From contig NC_051087.1 in NCBI RefSeq assembly GCF_901709675.1, forward strand, positions 12,339,384 to 12,403,383: DNA of 64,000 nucleotides, written 5' to 3'. The position numbers and the translations under genes are program-made. Each line of letters begins with the position of its first letter. The stretch's first letter is position 1. The notes under the pieces are model-generated. The model was given only the letters and a program-made list of their open reading frames with translations, did no database searches and was not told where the DNA came from. Shown piece by piece: positions 1-12,370 of this stretch. The DNA is from Syngnathus acus (taxonomy: Eukaryota > Chordata > Actinopteri > Syngnathiformes > Syngnathidae).

Positions 1-169
1 CCCCAGGGGATGGATCAAAAATCACACGGGGATGGGTTAAATGCAGAGGACAAATTTCACCACACCCATCTCCACAAGCATACTGGTTGTGCTGTGTCGG
101 TGCTGCTGTATCACTTAGTTCAGTTTCTCAGCCTGCTTGCTTGCTTTGTGGATTTCACAGGGAAGTTGA

Positions 170-256
<87 letters not shown>

Positions 257-3015
257 TGTCTACAAGCCTACTGGAAAATGATTATAAGGAAGGAAACAAG
301 AACTTTGAGAGCCTGCGCATTTAAGTAAGAGATTCTGCTCTGTCAACTAAAATGCCTTGATACACCCATGCCATTTGCACCTATGACCAAAAAAAAAAAA
401 ACACTTGCCTGTACAAAATCAATATTTACAGTCGTGTGAAAAGTAACTGCAGGCTGGGAAAGCTGTTTCTCGAATGGCAGTGAAGCACTGAGGTCACAAA
501 AGTCCTTATCCTGTAGAAAGAGCCAAAAAGTAATTTCTTCTTAAAGATAATTGTTGTTCTCAATTTTATGTACAGGTATTTTAACCATTTTGAATATCAC
601 TTTCACATTATTTGTACTATGTGTCCTCTCTCCATCCAATGCAGCCTGGTCATCCTGGAAGAGGGATCCTCCCATCGGTGGTCTCTTCTCAAGGTTTCTC
701 ATTTCCCCTAGTTGGAGTTTTGAGTTTTTCCTTGCCCTCCTGGGAGTTTAAGATCAGGGGATGTTTGAGAATGTTTGTCATTTTTCACACGTCCTGAATG
801 TTGTTAGTCACCTAAATGTTGAACAGAGGCTGTGATGTACCGAAGTCAAATTCCTTGTTTGGGACGCTCAAACATGCCGAATAAAAATTCTTGAATCCTG
901 AAGAGGGCAGCTGTGGTCATCAGTGTTTATTTTCAGAGGGCCTTGCAAATAGCAGCAAATCACAGAAAGTGAGAACAATCACATTTTAATATGAAAATGT
1001 TTGGGGGGGGAATTACATCCATAAACATCACCTCTATCTTTACATTCAATTTCATCAAACAATAACATCCAAAGTAACAAATTCAGACTCTTCCCTAACA
1101 CCCAAATTAAAAGCTTCCATTCACAAGCAACGCTATCACTATGCTTTCTCATTTCGGTTTAGCTTTGCAGAGGCAAAAATGGCTTTTTTTTTTCTTGAGC
1201 ATGACAGTCAAATCAAAACAGAATCATACACAATGTTTACATTTAAATAGATATTAAACAAAGAAAATGAACAGCTGTAAATACTGGATCTTTTAATATA
1301 ACTTTTTGCAGAGAAAAGGTGGGAATACATACTTTGAAAGTAAAAATCCAGTGTCAGCTAGGAGCAAATTTGACACACAATATGACGTTTCTCTAAAAAC
1401 ATGTTAGACAAATACTGCTTCAAAATTGGACAGCAGGCCATGTACAAAACTGAGTTGTGAGTGGAAATATTCAGAGTAACTAGTACAATCACATTAATAC
1501 ATTCAAGAAATCTTCACAAAAAATGTCTTTAGCCATGCTAGCAGCCATGTGTTGTGTCCATTTTTATCATTGTTCAAATCACTGAACGTCTAAGCTTTGG
1601 TGCCATTAGACGAAGAACTCAATGGATAATGTTGTCAATTCATCTGTCGCTGTGTCATTGCAATCTGACAGATCCATATTTCCATCAGCGTGTTTTGTTG
1701 GTTTGCATTCTTGAAATAAAGAAATAAAAACAAGAGCCCTGATGCAAGCATGGCTAAACACCTGCCACGACCACAAAGTCAGTAAAAATCAATGGGACAG
1801 AACACAAAGAACACTGATAAATACAGGCAGCTAAGTCAAAGTAGATGGTCTTATACAAGCGGGCATTAAGCAATTAAAAAAAAATAGAAGGAAATTATTC
1901 AGAGCCTACGATGCGGACATTCCTGAAACAGGCATTGACTATTAAGTAAAGACTACCATTTAAAATACGGCAGTAGCAGCAGGACAAATAACACTGCAAC
2001 AAAATAGATGTGCAACGCTTGTTTGCATACTGTTCTGCAGGAACCTCTTGGAAATACACTTGTCCATAAAATGTAACTTAATCAAAGGTCCTTGGGAAAG
2101 GCGCTATATAAATTCAAATTACCTGCTAGCCCAGTGTCATGTGACAATTTTACCAGCGTTGACTTGTGGAAAATGACGCATAAAAGCAAAGATATTCCAA
2201 GCAGCTATTCAAACTATCTGTGAGTTCAGTCTTCCTTATCAAGCTAATGGCGGAGTTAAACTTCCAATTAATCCAATTAATTTTTGAGCTGTTTGGCACA
2301 GCATACAACAATTGCTTTTCAGCATTACAAAAAAAAAAGTTTAGTGCATGACAAATACTGAGGATACAGACATTCCCTGCATCCGATTACTCTGAATTGC
2401 TTCATTTGTGATTTTAGTACTTTAAAACTGTATGGAAACCAACACTGCCTGCAGCTTGGAGGGGTTAAGTGCGCTTGAATATGCGTGAACGTAAAATAGC
2501 AACATGTCTACAATAAAAGAACATAAAATCAACACAATTTGGTAGGCAATAATATGTGTGCCACATGAGAAAGTGCAAGTATTACAGCCATCTGTTTCAC
2601 GTTCACCCTGTCCCGACTTTGCCGTCAGAAGGGATGAAGTCAAAGTACCAAAACTCAAGCTTTTCGAAGCAGATCTAATAAAGTAGAATTTGTTCTTTCC
2701 AAATTGATTTGGCAATTGAAAATACGTTTTTAAAGTAACAACACAAAAATATACGTATTTTCATGATTCGATTTTAGAGTTGAATTAATGAAATTAGTTT
2801 GGAGGCGGGGAGTATCACACCCGACGGAGAACAGCCAATCACTGACAAGGTGTCAATCGTTTGCCACTTCACACTGACCCGTTATTAATTTTTTTAATTT
2901 AATCTTTATTTAACCAGGGAAACAATTAAAAACTTGTTTTTCAATTGGCAATTGAAAATGGAAAGAACCACTGATAAAATATGACTTTAAAATATGCTGC
3001 AAAAATAAACGACTA
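1..3015. other. Left flank and probable DGKE 3' UTR; no coding gene seen
   Basis: No convincing exon was found here. The part next to the DGKE stop (below 3016) is probably its 3' untranslated region. The nearest minus-strand AATAAA is at 2905-2910, but a longer UTR reaching AT-rich sequence around 1000-2700 is possible. About 622-790 resembles the 3' part of a fish LINE (a 'cctggaagagggatcctccc' type block), and about 2085-2120 resembles a LINE tail ('ggcgctatataaattcaaa'). A plus-strand AATAAA near 880 could end a gene lying left of the window, but nothing else supports that. Confidence 0.45.
173..253. repeat. (GA)n microsatellite
   Basis: A perfect GA dinucleotide run of about 81 bp. The reading frames through it (arginine-glutamate repeats) are artefacts of the repeat. 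Confidence 0.97.
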
Positions 3016-6000
3016 TCAGGGATAAGTCAAGCTCAAGTGGACACTGCCCCCGGGGGCCTGGGCGAGTCCTGCGGTGCTTTCTGTCTCGGAAGCGCTGGAT
3101 TCGCCGTCGTCGTCGTCATCAGTCTGCTCTGAGCTGTGGTACAGCATGAGAGCCTGCGTCTTATGGGTAATTGTGATGGTGCACGGGCCCTGCGCCCACG
3201 GCTCGCCGTCCACTTGCATTGGCATCGTGGAATCCTTAAGGACCAACTGGAGAAACAAACATTACCCACTTAACACGCTACTTGGCGAGAATGACTTCAA
3301 TTGTCCATTAGACTCAAAGCAGTCGGTGTCAAGTTCGAGTAATGTCGTTTGATCCTTTTTTATTCCATTGAGAGAGGTTGCTACGAGTCTGATGCGCTTG
3401 CCCGGTACATTTTCTCAACGTGAAGAATGGTAATGAGCCAAGCTGCCAGGAGAGGGTAGCGATGCATCATTTTAGATTAAAAATCCCCTCTATTTGCCGA
3501 CTGCTTACAGTGGGGGACAGCCAAGGGTAGTGAGATAAGTATACAGTACATAGAAATGAATACAAGTCTGGCTCGAGGAATGCAACATCAGAGTGGCGCT
3601 AATGTGTGCGACATGGTCTCACCCTGACAGTGTGGGCCTGTCCCAGCCGTACTGGGTTGGCCAGCTTGACCTGGATCTGAGCACAGTGGAAGGAGCCAAA
3701 CACACCCATCACCTCCAGCAAACCGTCATCCAACCTGTCGTGACGACAGCAAACATGGCTTGTTGCTACGGGAACTGAACAGCACGTGAGCCAGGGCTAA
3801 CTTGAAAGCAGTTAGCTGTGTCATACGCTGACGCTTGTCTTACCGTGTAGGGGGGCAGGGTTCGTCGCCCTTTCCCTCCCAGATTCTGCAGCCGCCCCCC
3901 CAGTAACCAACGTTGCAAACAATGATGCCCTCCAGGCAGGGCAACTCGACTCGCTCACCATCAAGCTCCAGCTGTGGTAGGAATAAAAATAAACACAATG
4001 ACTGTTTACATACAGTCACCCTTTCAAAACTGAAGTGGTGATGAGTGACATGAATAATTGACAAGAAAAGCAGAAATGACATCTATTTGCGTCACAACAT
4101 TGTCGGTGCATCGCCATCTGAATCGGAATACTCAAATACGGATGTTTACTGTTCACTCCCACATGGAAAAGGGTTGTTCAAAAGGTTTTAGGAACAGGAA
4201 TTTCAACATAAACCCAAACATGGACTGCATGCAAATGTAGTCAGCAAACAAGTCAAGCAAACACAAGGTTACAAGAACATGACAGGTTGTTTTTTTTCCC
4301 CAATTTTGACAGGTCTATTGGTAGCCCTTTGTAATATACTGTAGCAAGGAAGTAGCTCAACCATTTAAAAAGGTTGGTGACCCCTGCCATAGACTGGTTG
4401 CCAATGTAAGCAAGCATTCACACCATTTGGCACTTCAAAGTCTTCTATGAATGTAACATGCATGATTTTGGAACGTGGGATGAAACCAGAGTAGCCAGAT
4501 GAAGCCTACTCGAGTATGCCAAAAACATGCAAACAGGAAGTCAGGCTCCCCAGCCTCACAAGAATGTACATGCTAACAAATCAGTGACCTTGAGAGTCTT
4601 GAAAGGCGCCTAACAAATAAAATGCATTATTATTATTCCATCAAACAGACATGGGACACAATGACAGGTGTATATTGTGGGGAAAATATACTACGATGGT
4701 GACATTGTGGTAACCATGACGTTTGATAGCGTCAGCAAAGCTGCTGTACCTCAATCCTCTTGTCCAGGCCCTTGCATTCCTGCACTAAACAGTCCTTTGT
4801 GCCATATAGGAAGTACACAGCCTGGTGGTGAAAGAAAGACAAATAAAGCAGGTTAGTGGTGGTAAAGTTGTTGCTATTCAAATATAAAACCAAGTTTTGC
4901 TTTTAACCAGAGGGATGCAAATGAGGCTGTTCTGACCTTGTTGATGATACGGCTGGAAAAGAAAGAGGGCGTTTTCTCACGATGCGTGTGGAAGTTGAGT
5001 GCCATCAGAGCATCAGGACCAACAGAGAAGTAGTTGTTCATGGAGAGAGCCTGAGGAAATTGAATGGCTGTTAAATATACACTTCAATGACTTAATTCTG
5101 ATACGCTAACGACTTAGCATCTGGATTGATATAAGTTTTACTAAATAAATGCTTTGATAGAACTGCTTTGATAGCACAGCAACAATCTTCAGAATGCTCA
5201 AGAGCCACTCCTTGTATGTATGGACACTGTGTTAAACACAAAAACTAACAAAACTCTGGCACCCATTCTACAATAGACATGCCAACAGAATTTCATCTCG
5301 ATCACAGGTGTCAAACTCAAGGCCCAGATACGGCCCGCCACATCATTTTAAGTGGCCCGCAAAGACAAATTGTGCATCAAATTCGTGTCATGACTAGAAT
5401 TACAAATTGTCTTCACTTTTAATATCTTTTTTTTAAATATTTGACCAGTTTTTACTCGTCTGATTTGAAAACGAGTTATTTGTCAGTTTTGTAGCTTTTA
5501 CTGTATATAATATGAGGTGTTCATACATTTATTTGGGTTGACAGTCATAATGGCCCTCCGAAAGAAGCTATGACTACAATGCGGCCAGCGAAAAAAATGA
5601 GTTTGACACCCCTAGAATCTAGATTCTAGATCAATGAAACCAGAATCCGCAGCTAACTTTTGAGAAAGTGCTAATAGGTTTGTTTTGGGAGAGCAGACTT
5701 TTTGTCGCACATATAGGAAACATTATACGCAAACCTATTACAATATTCCAAATGACTACAAACTTACCTTTGGTTTTCGAATAGAGAGGCCTTTAGAGGA
5801 CACCTGCACTTTCCATCTGAAAATGATTATGCTGTCAGTAAACTCATAGACGAACACAATGCCATAGCTACATCAGATTTATAGTTCAGCATGGAGGATC
5901 ATAGTCAGAGCTGCAGATTAGGATTATAGAAAATTATTGTATGAATGGCATCCATAGAAACCCTGCCAATGCTTTTAGGTCAAACACTTTTTCCTTACTA

Positions 6001-9000
6001 GTCAGCTTGTTTTCAATAGTAGCCTTAGCAGTTGTATTTTGAAGAATCACAAACACATTTGTTGTGGTTGGAAACTACTGATTACAGTTTATCCAGCATC
6101 TAACAATAGTAAAAGACATGGTGATGTGCTCAAAAGTCCCCACCTGTCCATTTTGACCACCCCTGCATCCAGGATGTTGCGGAGAACCTGTTCCATAGGG
6201 ATCTCCGAACCATAGCCCGCACCCCAGCCCAAAGTGTTGGAAAGGTCATTTCCTGTCCCGAGAGGGAGGATGGTCACTCTTGGAACGAATTGGTCTTGAC
6301 CCTGGTCGAGAAGGCAAATATATGTCACCAAACCAAAACGATTGTAAATGATGGTAAGTTTTCAAGTACATTCCATCTTGGGATTGACACCTTACATCTA
6401 TAAAGACAATGCTAACAATGAGGCATTATTCTCTCTCACCTTGAGTTTCATACCGTCGATGGCATCAAGCACCCAGCCCACTGTGCCATCGCCTCCACAC
6501 ACCAAGACCCTCAAACAACCAGGCGGCAGCAGGGTGCACAGTTGAAGGGCCTTGGAAGGTGCAAGTTGTGACAGGTCGAAAACCTGAGAAGGTAAACACA
6601 CCGCTTTAACATACAAGGGGTCCGACACGGAACATTTTGGGGTTATAGACAACGTGCAAGAATCAGTTTGCGCAGAGGTACAGGGATACATCATGAAGCG
6701 ACACAGTTATGGATGGTCTGTTTCTTTAGTTGAATTTTATTATATTTAAGGCTAAAGTATTTTCCCCGTGTCCGCGTGGGTTTTCTACGGGCGATCCGGT
6801 TTCCTCCCACATACCCAAAAACATGCTTGGTAGGCCGATAACGCACCCCAAATTGCCCCTAGGTGTGAGTGCGAGTGCGGATGGTTGTTCGTCTCTGTGT
6901 GCCTTTGCGATTGGCTGGCAACCAGTTCAGGATGTCCCCCGCCTACTGCCCGATGACGGCTGGGATAGGCTTCAGCATGCCCGCGACCCTCGTGGGGACA
7001 AAGCGGTACAGAAAATGTATGCATGTATGTATGTACAGTATGTATGTATGTATGTATGTATGTATGTATGTATGTATGGACGGACGGACGGATGGATGAA
7101 TGATGTGCCGAACATTTTCAAAGGGAGACAAAGGGAGGATGTTTCTCCCAAATTTATAAACACCTTTCAGCATTAACGGTGTGAAGGAATAGGGTCAAAA
7201 GACACAAAACCCGCCTAGCCACAATAACAGATACGCTCACATCTCTTTGGATAAAGTATATAAGCAGACAAGTATATTCATGGAGTCAACCAATAAAGAA
7301 GACATAATTAGACATTCTTTGATATAAGATAATAACAGAGGTTGCTACAACTTCACGATTCAATATGTATTTCTGTGCACTGCAAAATAAATGTCTTTTG
7401 ATATGTTGCCTAAATAGCTTAATGACCCTTAAGGAACTGTGTAATGCATGCCTGATGTTTTCTCTCTAAATCATGGACACGGCCAGAGTCGTCTTGACCG
7501 TTCAGTACTTGATTATATCTTGTGTTTTGACTAAACGTCATATGTCGCCTAATGCGGGACGCCAGCTTTTCGATTACTACTGAACGCTCTGCACAGAGGG
7601 AAATGTTTTGCCTAACAAAGAAAAGATATGGTGGGAAGCATGATTAAACTAAGAATATAATGATGTGCGCAAAGACATGGAGTATCAAAAGAACTAACTT
7701 TGCATAGTCAGGGAACAGTAATAGATTAATGATGTGACAGCCAAAAGCTCACATAAATTCGTACAAAATGACAAAATTGAAAGAATGAGGTCCGACAGTA
7801 TATGTGCAAGGATGGAGGAGAATGTTTACAGGAAGGTCACATGGAGATAAAAACCAGCTGGTGCCAGAGGGAGACAGCCAAGGACTCGGCCAAGGATGAT
7901 CACCAAGGCCGAAAGATGGGATGGAAGACAACAGCCCCCACACACACACCGAATCGTCCAGAACCAGCACCCACTCCCATGGAATCAAACTCTACTGCGA
8001 ACTCGCCCCACCCCAACGACTCATCACCCATCAAACTCGCCCCACACCGGCCTGTCCAACTGAATATAAGCTGACCAAAGAACCTTGAACGTTGCCTTTT
8101 CTGAATGGAGACTTTCTGCTCTTGAAAGGCCCAGCGCTGTATTGTACTTTCCTGAAAACAGAGCTTTCTTAACAAGAATTATGATTGAACTCAACCAACC
8201 TGTGTAAGTCTAATTTCTGCTTCAGAGTCTTTGCATTTTCCTAAATCTGAAGAAATTAAACGAGCACGCAGTGAGTAAATTGGATAACAGGTGATTGGCA
8301 ATGGCTTTTGCCGTGAGGCGCAGATAGCGCGCTCCCTAAATTGTGGACCAAATCCAACAGGTGCCTTCAGAGATGGTTCAAGTGCAGTGGCCACTAATAC
8401 ATCCACAGATCATCACAGATGCTGGCCTTTGAATTTGTGTCCAGAACAGTTCAGGGGGTTCTTTTCCTATTTGCTCCAAATGACACGACTTTCCCCCAAA
8501 ATTTCAAATGTGGACTCCTCACACCACTTTTGAATGAAGTATTTTCTCAACCAGTAGGCAGCCAACCACCAGGGGCACCATTGAATTATGGCTTAGTCTT
8601 CATTAAATTGCCTAAATCCCAAGCAGTCACACCCTGCGGTAAGAGGATTCTGAAGTTTAAAATTCCTGGGTAAATGTTATTATCATTCACTCTTTCAGTG
8701 TCTCGTTTTTTTGGGGGGTTTTTTTGCATTGAAAACTGTTTCCATACTGCTGGTGGAAGAGTAGTGCAGTTAAAATAAAGATGGTTTCCCTAACATTTGG
8801 ATTAATAGTGATTAATAATTGTGGTTACAAAATTGTGCTTTTCATTCTGGCCATAATTTTGCAGCCATAAAGGACAGATATCGGATGACTGACCTGCACG
8901 GGGTTGAGAAGGCCGCGAAACTCTCCCAGCAAGGCCTCCCCCATGTTGCTTCCACTACGCGTGTTTCCCATGACCAACACAGGAGCCCAGCCATCTCCAC

Positions 9001-10932
9001 ATTGCGCCGCAAGCTATAAACAGAACAGATTAGTGAACCTTAAAAAACTTAATTTGCGGCCAGATTATACCTATACCTTTTTGTACTCATCGGGGTGTCG
9101 ACGGCGCAGCTTGTTCACTTGGTAGAGATAGTGAGGAGGAATGATGATGTTGCGGAACTCACCCAGGTCACATTTGGTTGCATCTACCAGGCTGTCCATG
9201 CATTCGTCATGTATTGTGGTCTGACACCACACACATCTATTCGAGAAAAAAAAACCAGACATGTTCATGAATACAAAAAGTTCACTCGTCCTTTATATTA
9301 AGGCTAGGCTATCTTTACTATTGAGCATCATCTTGAAGTTGGGCTTGCATAGCTTTGGCTGCTTAGAAAAAGTTTCATCCAACTGTGGGCTGAAGCATAA
9401 CCAGACAGTTCTCAAGAAATATTTCATGTAAAGATTATGAATGGGAAAATGAATTTTCAATTTTGCTTCAGGAACCAGTTGTATTTTTTACTCATCAAGA
9501 TGGCACTGACTCCTTCACCTTGGGCTTAAAGGACACTGACTTGCCATTTCTTTACTCCCTTTATTTAAACCAATAGTGCCAAGTTGTCATGAAAAAATAA
9601 AACTGGTTCATGAAGCAAATTTGAAGCTTCATTTTCCTATCACGGCGGCTCAGTGGACACTGGTTAGCACATTCGCCTCACAGTTCAGAGGGTTCTGGTT
9701 CAATTCCACCTCCTGTGTGGAGTTTGCATGTTGTCCCCATGCCTGCATGGGTTTTCTTCTTAGTAGGCCTTTTGAGCACTCCAAAATGTCCCCAAGTGTG
9801 AGTGCGAGTAGTTGTTCATCCCTGTGTGCCCTGTGATTGGCTGGCAACCGGTTCAGGGTGTCCCTTGCCTACTGCCCGATGACTGCTGGGATAGGCTCAA
9901 GCACACCCGTGACCCCCGTGGGGACAAGCAGTACATTTCAGACAGAACTGAAGGATGACATTTTATTTTTTGTTGTGTGATCATACAGCCAATGAGGGTT
10001 TCTCTTTTTAACATAGGTATGTGGCAACGTAGATGGCGAGTCTCAAAAATTAAATCAAGACAAAATATGTATTTAAATATTATATAAATATAATTCCATT
10101 GCATCATTAATCACTGAGCTAGAATAAAGCCGTATAAAACAATAACATGTTGAGATGCTGTCCCGATCACTTTTTTCCTGAGTTTGAATCACTTGAACTT
10201 GAGTGTTTATGTGAATTGTTGGCCATTCTTACTATGTGCATTAGTGAGGTCACATACAGTAGTTCAAGGAGAAGGGCTTTGTCTCGTTCTTTGTTCTAAT
10301 TCATCCCAAAGGTGTTCTATTGGGTCGAGGTAAAGTGATGGATACTTTATGGACTCTGCTTGGTACGGTACACTGGGTGCACAGTCATGTTGAATGCGAA
10401 AGCATTCGCTTTCCCGAGATTTAGCAAAGCCTCTCTCAAATGCTAAAACTGTTGGTTTTGAAGCCTGATTAAAGCGATCTGTACTGTACATACCGAAGTG
10501 GAGCGTACTGTACCTGAGACCACAGAGCTTGGGCTGCGTTCCACACTGCCGCTTGCACACTACACAGTAGCTGGCCAGGGGTACGTTCCCCCTGACCCAT
10601 CGGTGGGCCATCACCCCGTCCGCCCGGGAAGGGGCCATGATCTCTTTGCACGCCAGCTCCCGGTCCGCCCGGCGCAGGCACTGCTCGTCAGCGCACACGC
10701 CGCAGCTATCACAGAAGGCCCCGAGCATGATGTGCTGAGAACACACGGAGCAGTAGGTGGGCTTGGTGAACCAGTCCGTGTAGCGCCAGCCATGTCTGCT
10801 CTGGCGGAAGAACTGCTTCATGTGCGTTTTCCGTTTCGAGCGTTGGATGCTGCACCACAGCGTGATGACGACAGGGACAATCACAGCCACGAAGGTCCAG
10901 AAGAGCAGCGACCACTCCTCCTCCGTGGACAT
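3016..10932 (-). CDS. dgke: Diacylglycerol kinase epsilon, 11 coding exons
   Basis: The enzyme phosphorylates diacylglycerol to phosphatidic acid; the epsilon type prefers arachidonoyl species and is membrane anchored. Exons, in transcription order: 10932-10514, 9236-9077, 9013-8894, 6583-6440, 6301-6144, 5816-5768, 5050-4937, 4821-4750, 3971-3844, 3734-3623, 3246-3016. All introns are GT-AG and the phases add up to 568 residues, against 567 in human. In order the protein has a hydrophobic segment (about residues 8-29), two C1 zinc fingers (about 47-95 and 110-165), a catalytic domain with GGDGTVGW (GGDGT at 263-267) and [16 protein letters not shown], and an accessory domain with [12 protein letters not shown]. 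The tail is acidic ([10 protein letters not shown]). I chose the ATG at 10932 (context GCGGCCATGT); the frame continues upstream only through non-ATG codons. The first three exons lie between two direct LTR-like repeats. Identification is firm; the UTR limits are not known. Confidence 0.95.
5303..5614 (-). mobile_element. hAT-like MITE, copy 1 (in a DGKE intron)
   Basis: One of four related elements of about 300-325 bp. One end carries CAGGTGTCAAACTCAAGGCC and the other GTTTGACACCCCT, an imperfect terminal inverted repeat around the core GTGTCAAAC. It has the same internal sequence as the copies at 34210, 51771 and 54564, here in reverse orientation. No clear target duplication is visible. 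It lies between DGKE exons 6 (5768-5816) and 7 (4937-5050). Confidence 0.7.
6764..7017 (+). repeat. Fish SINE-like repeat body, lacking the tRNA head
   Basis: The sequence matches the body of the element at 9644-9938: a 'gtgggttttct' block, a 'ggtttcctcccacat' block, a 'tggctggcaaccagttcagg' block, and a 'gctgggataggcttcagc' block ending in 'ggggacaaagcggtacag'. It is followed directly by a TATG/GGAC microsatellite, as is common at the 3' end of this repeat type. It lies in the intron between DGKE exons 3 and 4. Confidence 0.7.
7016..7106. repeat. (TATG)n and (GGAC)n/(GGAT)n microsatellite
   Basis: A tetranucleotide array that changes from TATG units to GGAC and GGAT units at its right end. 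It is attached to the tail of the SINE-like repeat. Confidence 0.95.
7180..8359 (+). mobile_element. Solo-LTR-like element, copy A (in a DGKE intron)
   Basis: About 1,180 bp, starting TGTGAAGGAATAGGG and ending CCAAATCCAACA, so it has the TG...CA ends typical of an LTR. It is near-identical and in direct orientation to 11275-12370. A TATA-like GAATATAAGC sits near 8063 and an ATTAAA near 8257, which suggests plus-strand promoter and polyadenylation functions, antisense to DGKE. No target-site duplication and no internal retroviral genes were found next to it. The shared 90-codon open frame at 7802-8074 is explained by sequence identity, not by coding evidence. The alternative is an unrelated 1.1-kb repeat whose ends look LTR-like by chance. 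Confidence 0.7.
8360..8893. other. Intronic sequence, nothing recognised
   Basis: This stretch separates LTR-like copy A from DGKE exon 3. It has short open frames on the plus strand and a G/T homopolymer patch near 8708-8727, but no domain or splice structure I could support. Confidence 0.4.
9644..9938 (+). repeat. tRNA-derived SINE, near-complete copy
   Basis: The head 'ggacactggttagcaca' resembles an A box, and 'ggttcaattcc' is a good match to a pol III B box (GGTTCRANNCC). The body is the shared fish block running to 'ggggacaagcagtaca'. It lies in the intron between DGKE exons 1 and 2. A tRNA-derived origin is inferred from the boxes only. Confidence 0.7.
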
Positions 10933-11274
10933 GGCCGCGGGACTGGAAGTCAACTACTGGCGCCAAGGAACAGATTGAGGCCAAATTGGAGAAAGGGGCG
11001 TTTTCGCTAAAATACGACCAGGCTAAGGGAAAAAGACGCACGTCTTCCCGGTGAGGTTCATTTTGATGAGCCGCGGTGTGAGACCGGAACAGTGGAGCGC
11101 GTCTGCGCAAACATTCACGGCCACAATTCGCTGAAGTACACGTGACGTCGCCCCAAGAGCTTCGACGTCATTGTAACAAAGAGTAAACAGGAACCAAGAT
11201 AAGCACCTCGCGCAATGCCAATGGAAAGCTGTTGCGCTTTTATACTGTATGTATAACAAAGTAGTTTTATATAC

Positions 11275-12370
11275 TGTGAAGGAATAGGGTCAAAAGACAC
11301 AAAACCCGCCTAGCCACAATAACAGATACGCTGATATAAGATAATAACAGAGGTTGCTACAACTTCACGATTCAATATGTATTTCTGTGCACTGCAAAAT
11401 AAATGTCTTTTGATATGTTGCCTAAATAGCTTAATGACCCTTAAGGAACTGTGTAATGCATGCCTGATGTCTTTTCTCTAAATCATGGACACGGCCAGAG
11501 TCGTCTTGACCGTTCAGTACTTGATTATATCTTGTGTTTTGACTAAACGTCATATGTCGCCTAGATGCGGGACGCCAGCTTTTCGATTACTACTGAACGC
11601 TCTGGACAGAGGGAAATGTTTTGCCTAACAAATAAAAGATATGGTGGGAAGCATGATTAAACTAAGAATATAATGATGTGAGCAAAGACATGGAGTATCA
11701 AAAGAACTAACTTTGCATAGTCAGGGAACAGTAATAGATTAATGATGTGACAGCCAAAAGCTCACATAAATTCGTACAAAATGACAAAAGTGAAAGAATG
11801 AGGTACGACAGCATATGTGCAAGGATGGAGGCGAATGTTTACAGGAAGGTCACTTGGAGATAAAAACCAGCTGGTGCCAGAGGGAGACAGCCAAGGACTC
11901 GGCCAAGGATGATCACCAAGGCCGAAAGACGGGATGGAAGACAACAGCCCCCACACACACACCGAATCGTCCAGAACCAGCACCCACTCCCATTGAATCA
12001 AACTCTACTGCGAACTCGCCCCACCCCAACGACTCATCACCCATCAAACTCGCCCCACACCGGCCTGTGCAACTGAATATAAGCTAACCAAAGAACCTTG
12101 AACGTTGCCTTTTCTGAATGGAGACTTTCTGCTCTTGAAAGGCCCAGCGCTGTATTGTACTTTCCTGAAAACAGAGCTTTCTTAACAAGAATTATGATTG
12201 AACTCAACCAACCTGTGTAAGTCTAATTTCTGCTTCAGTGTCTTTGCATTTTCCTAAATCTGAAGAAATTAAACGAGCACGCAGTGAGTGAATTGGATAA
12301 CAGGTGATTGGCAATGGCTTTTGCCGTGAGGCGCAGATAGCGCTCCCTAAATTGTGGACCAAATCCAACA
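11275..12370 (+). mobile_element. Solo-LTR-like element, copy B (between DGKE and C17orf67-like gene)
   Basis: About 1,096 bp with the same TG...CA ends and nearly the same sequence as copy A. The main difference is a single deletion of roughly 80 bp after 'acagatacgct' near the left end; the rest are scattered point changes. It lies 343 bp upstream of the DGKE start and about 740 bp upstream of the C17orf67-like start. Its TATA-like motif (about 12076) and ATTAAA (about 12269) point towards the latter gene. No target-site duplication is evident. Confidence 0.7.

Noticed and set aside
6730-7176. 148-codon plus-strand frame
   Set aside because: It runs through the SINE-like body and the TATG microsatellite within a DGKE intron.
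7802-8074. 90-codon frame present in both LTR-like copies
   Set aside because: Conserved only because the DNA copies are near-identical; low complexity and not similar to retroviral proteins.
9644-9720. Functional tRNA gene
   Set aside because: Only A-box and B-box-like sequences are present; no cloverleaf can be drawn, and the body is a dispersed fish repeat.
10933-10953. Upstream extension of the DGKE frame by 7 codons
   Set aside because: The codon at 10953 is TTG. The first ATG is at 10932 in good context and gives the family's usual length.
10498-11010. 170-codon plus-strand frame
   Set aside because: It is the antisense shadow of DGKE exon 1, whose minus-strand product has clear C1 motifs.
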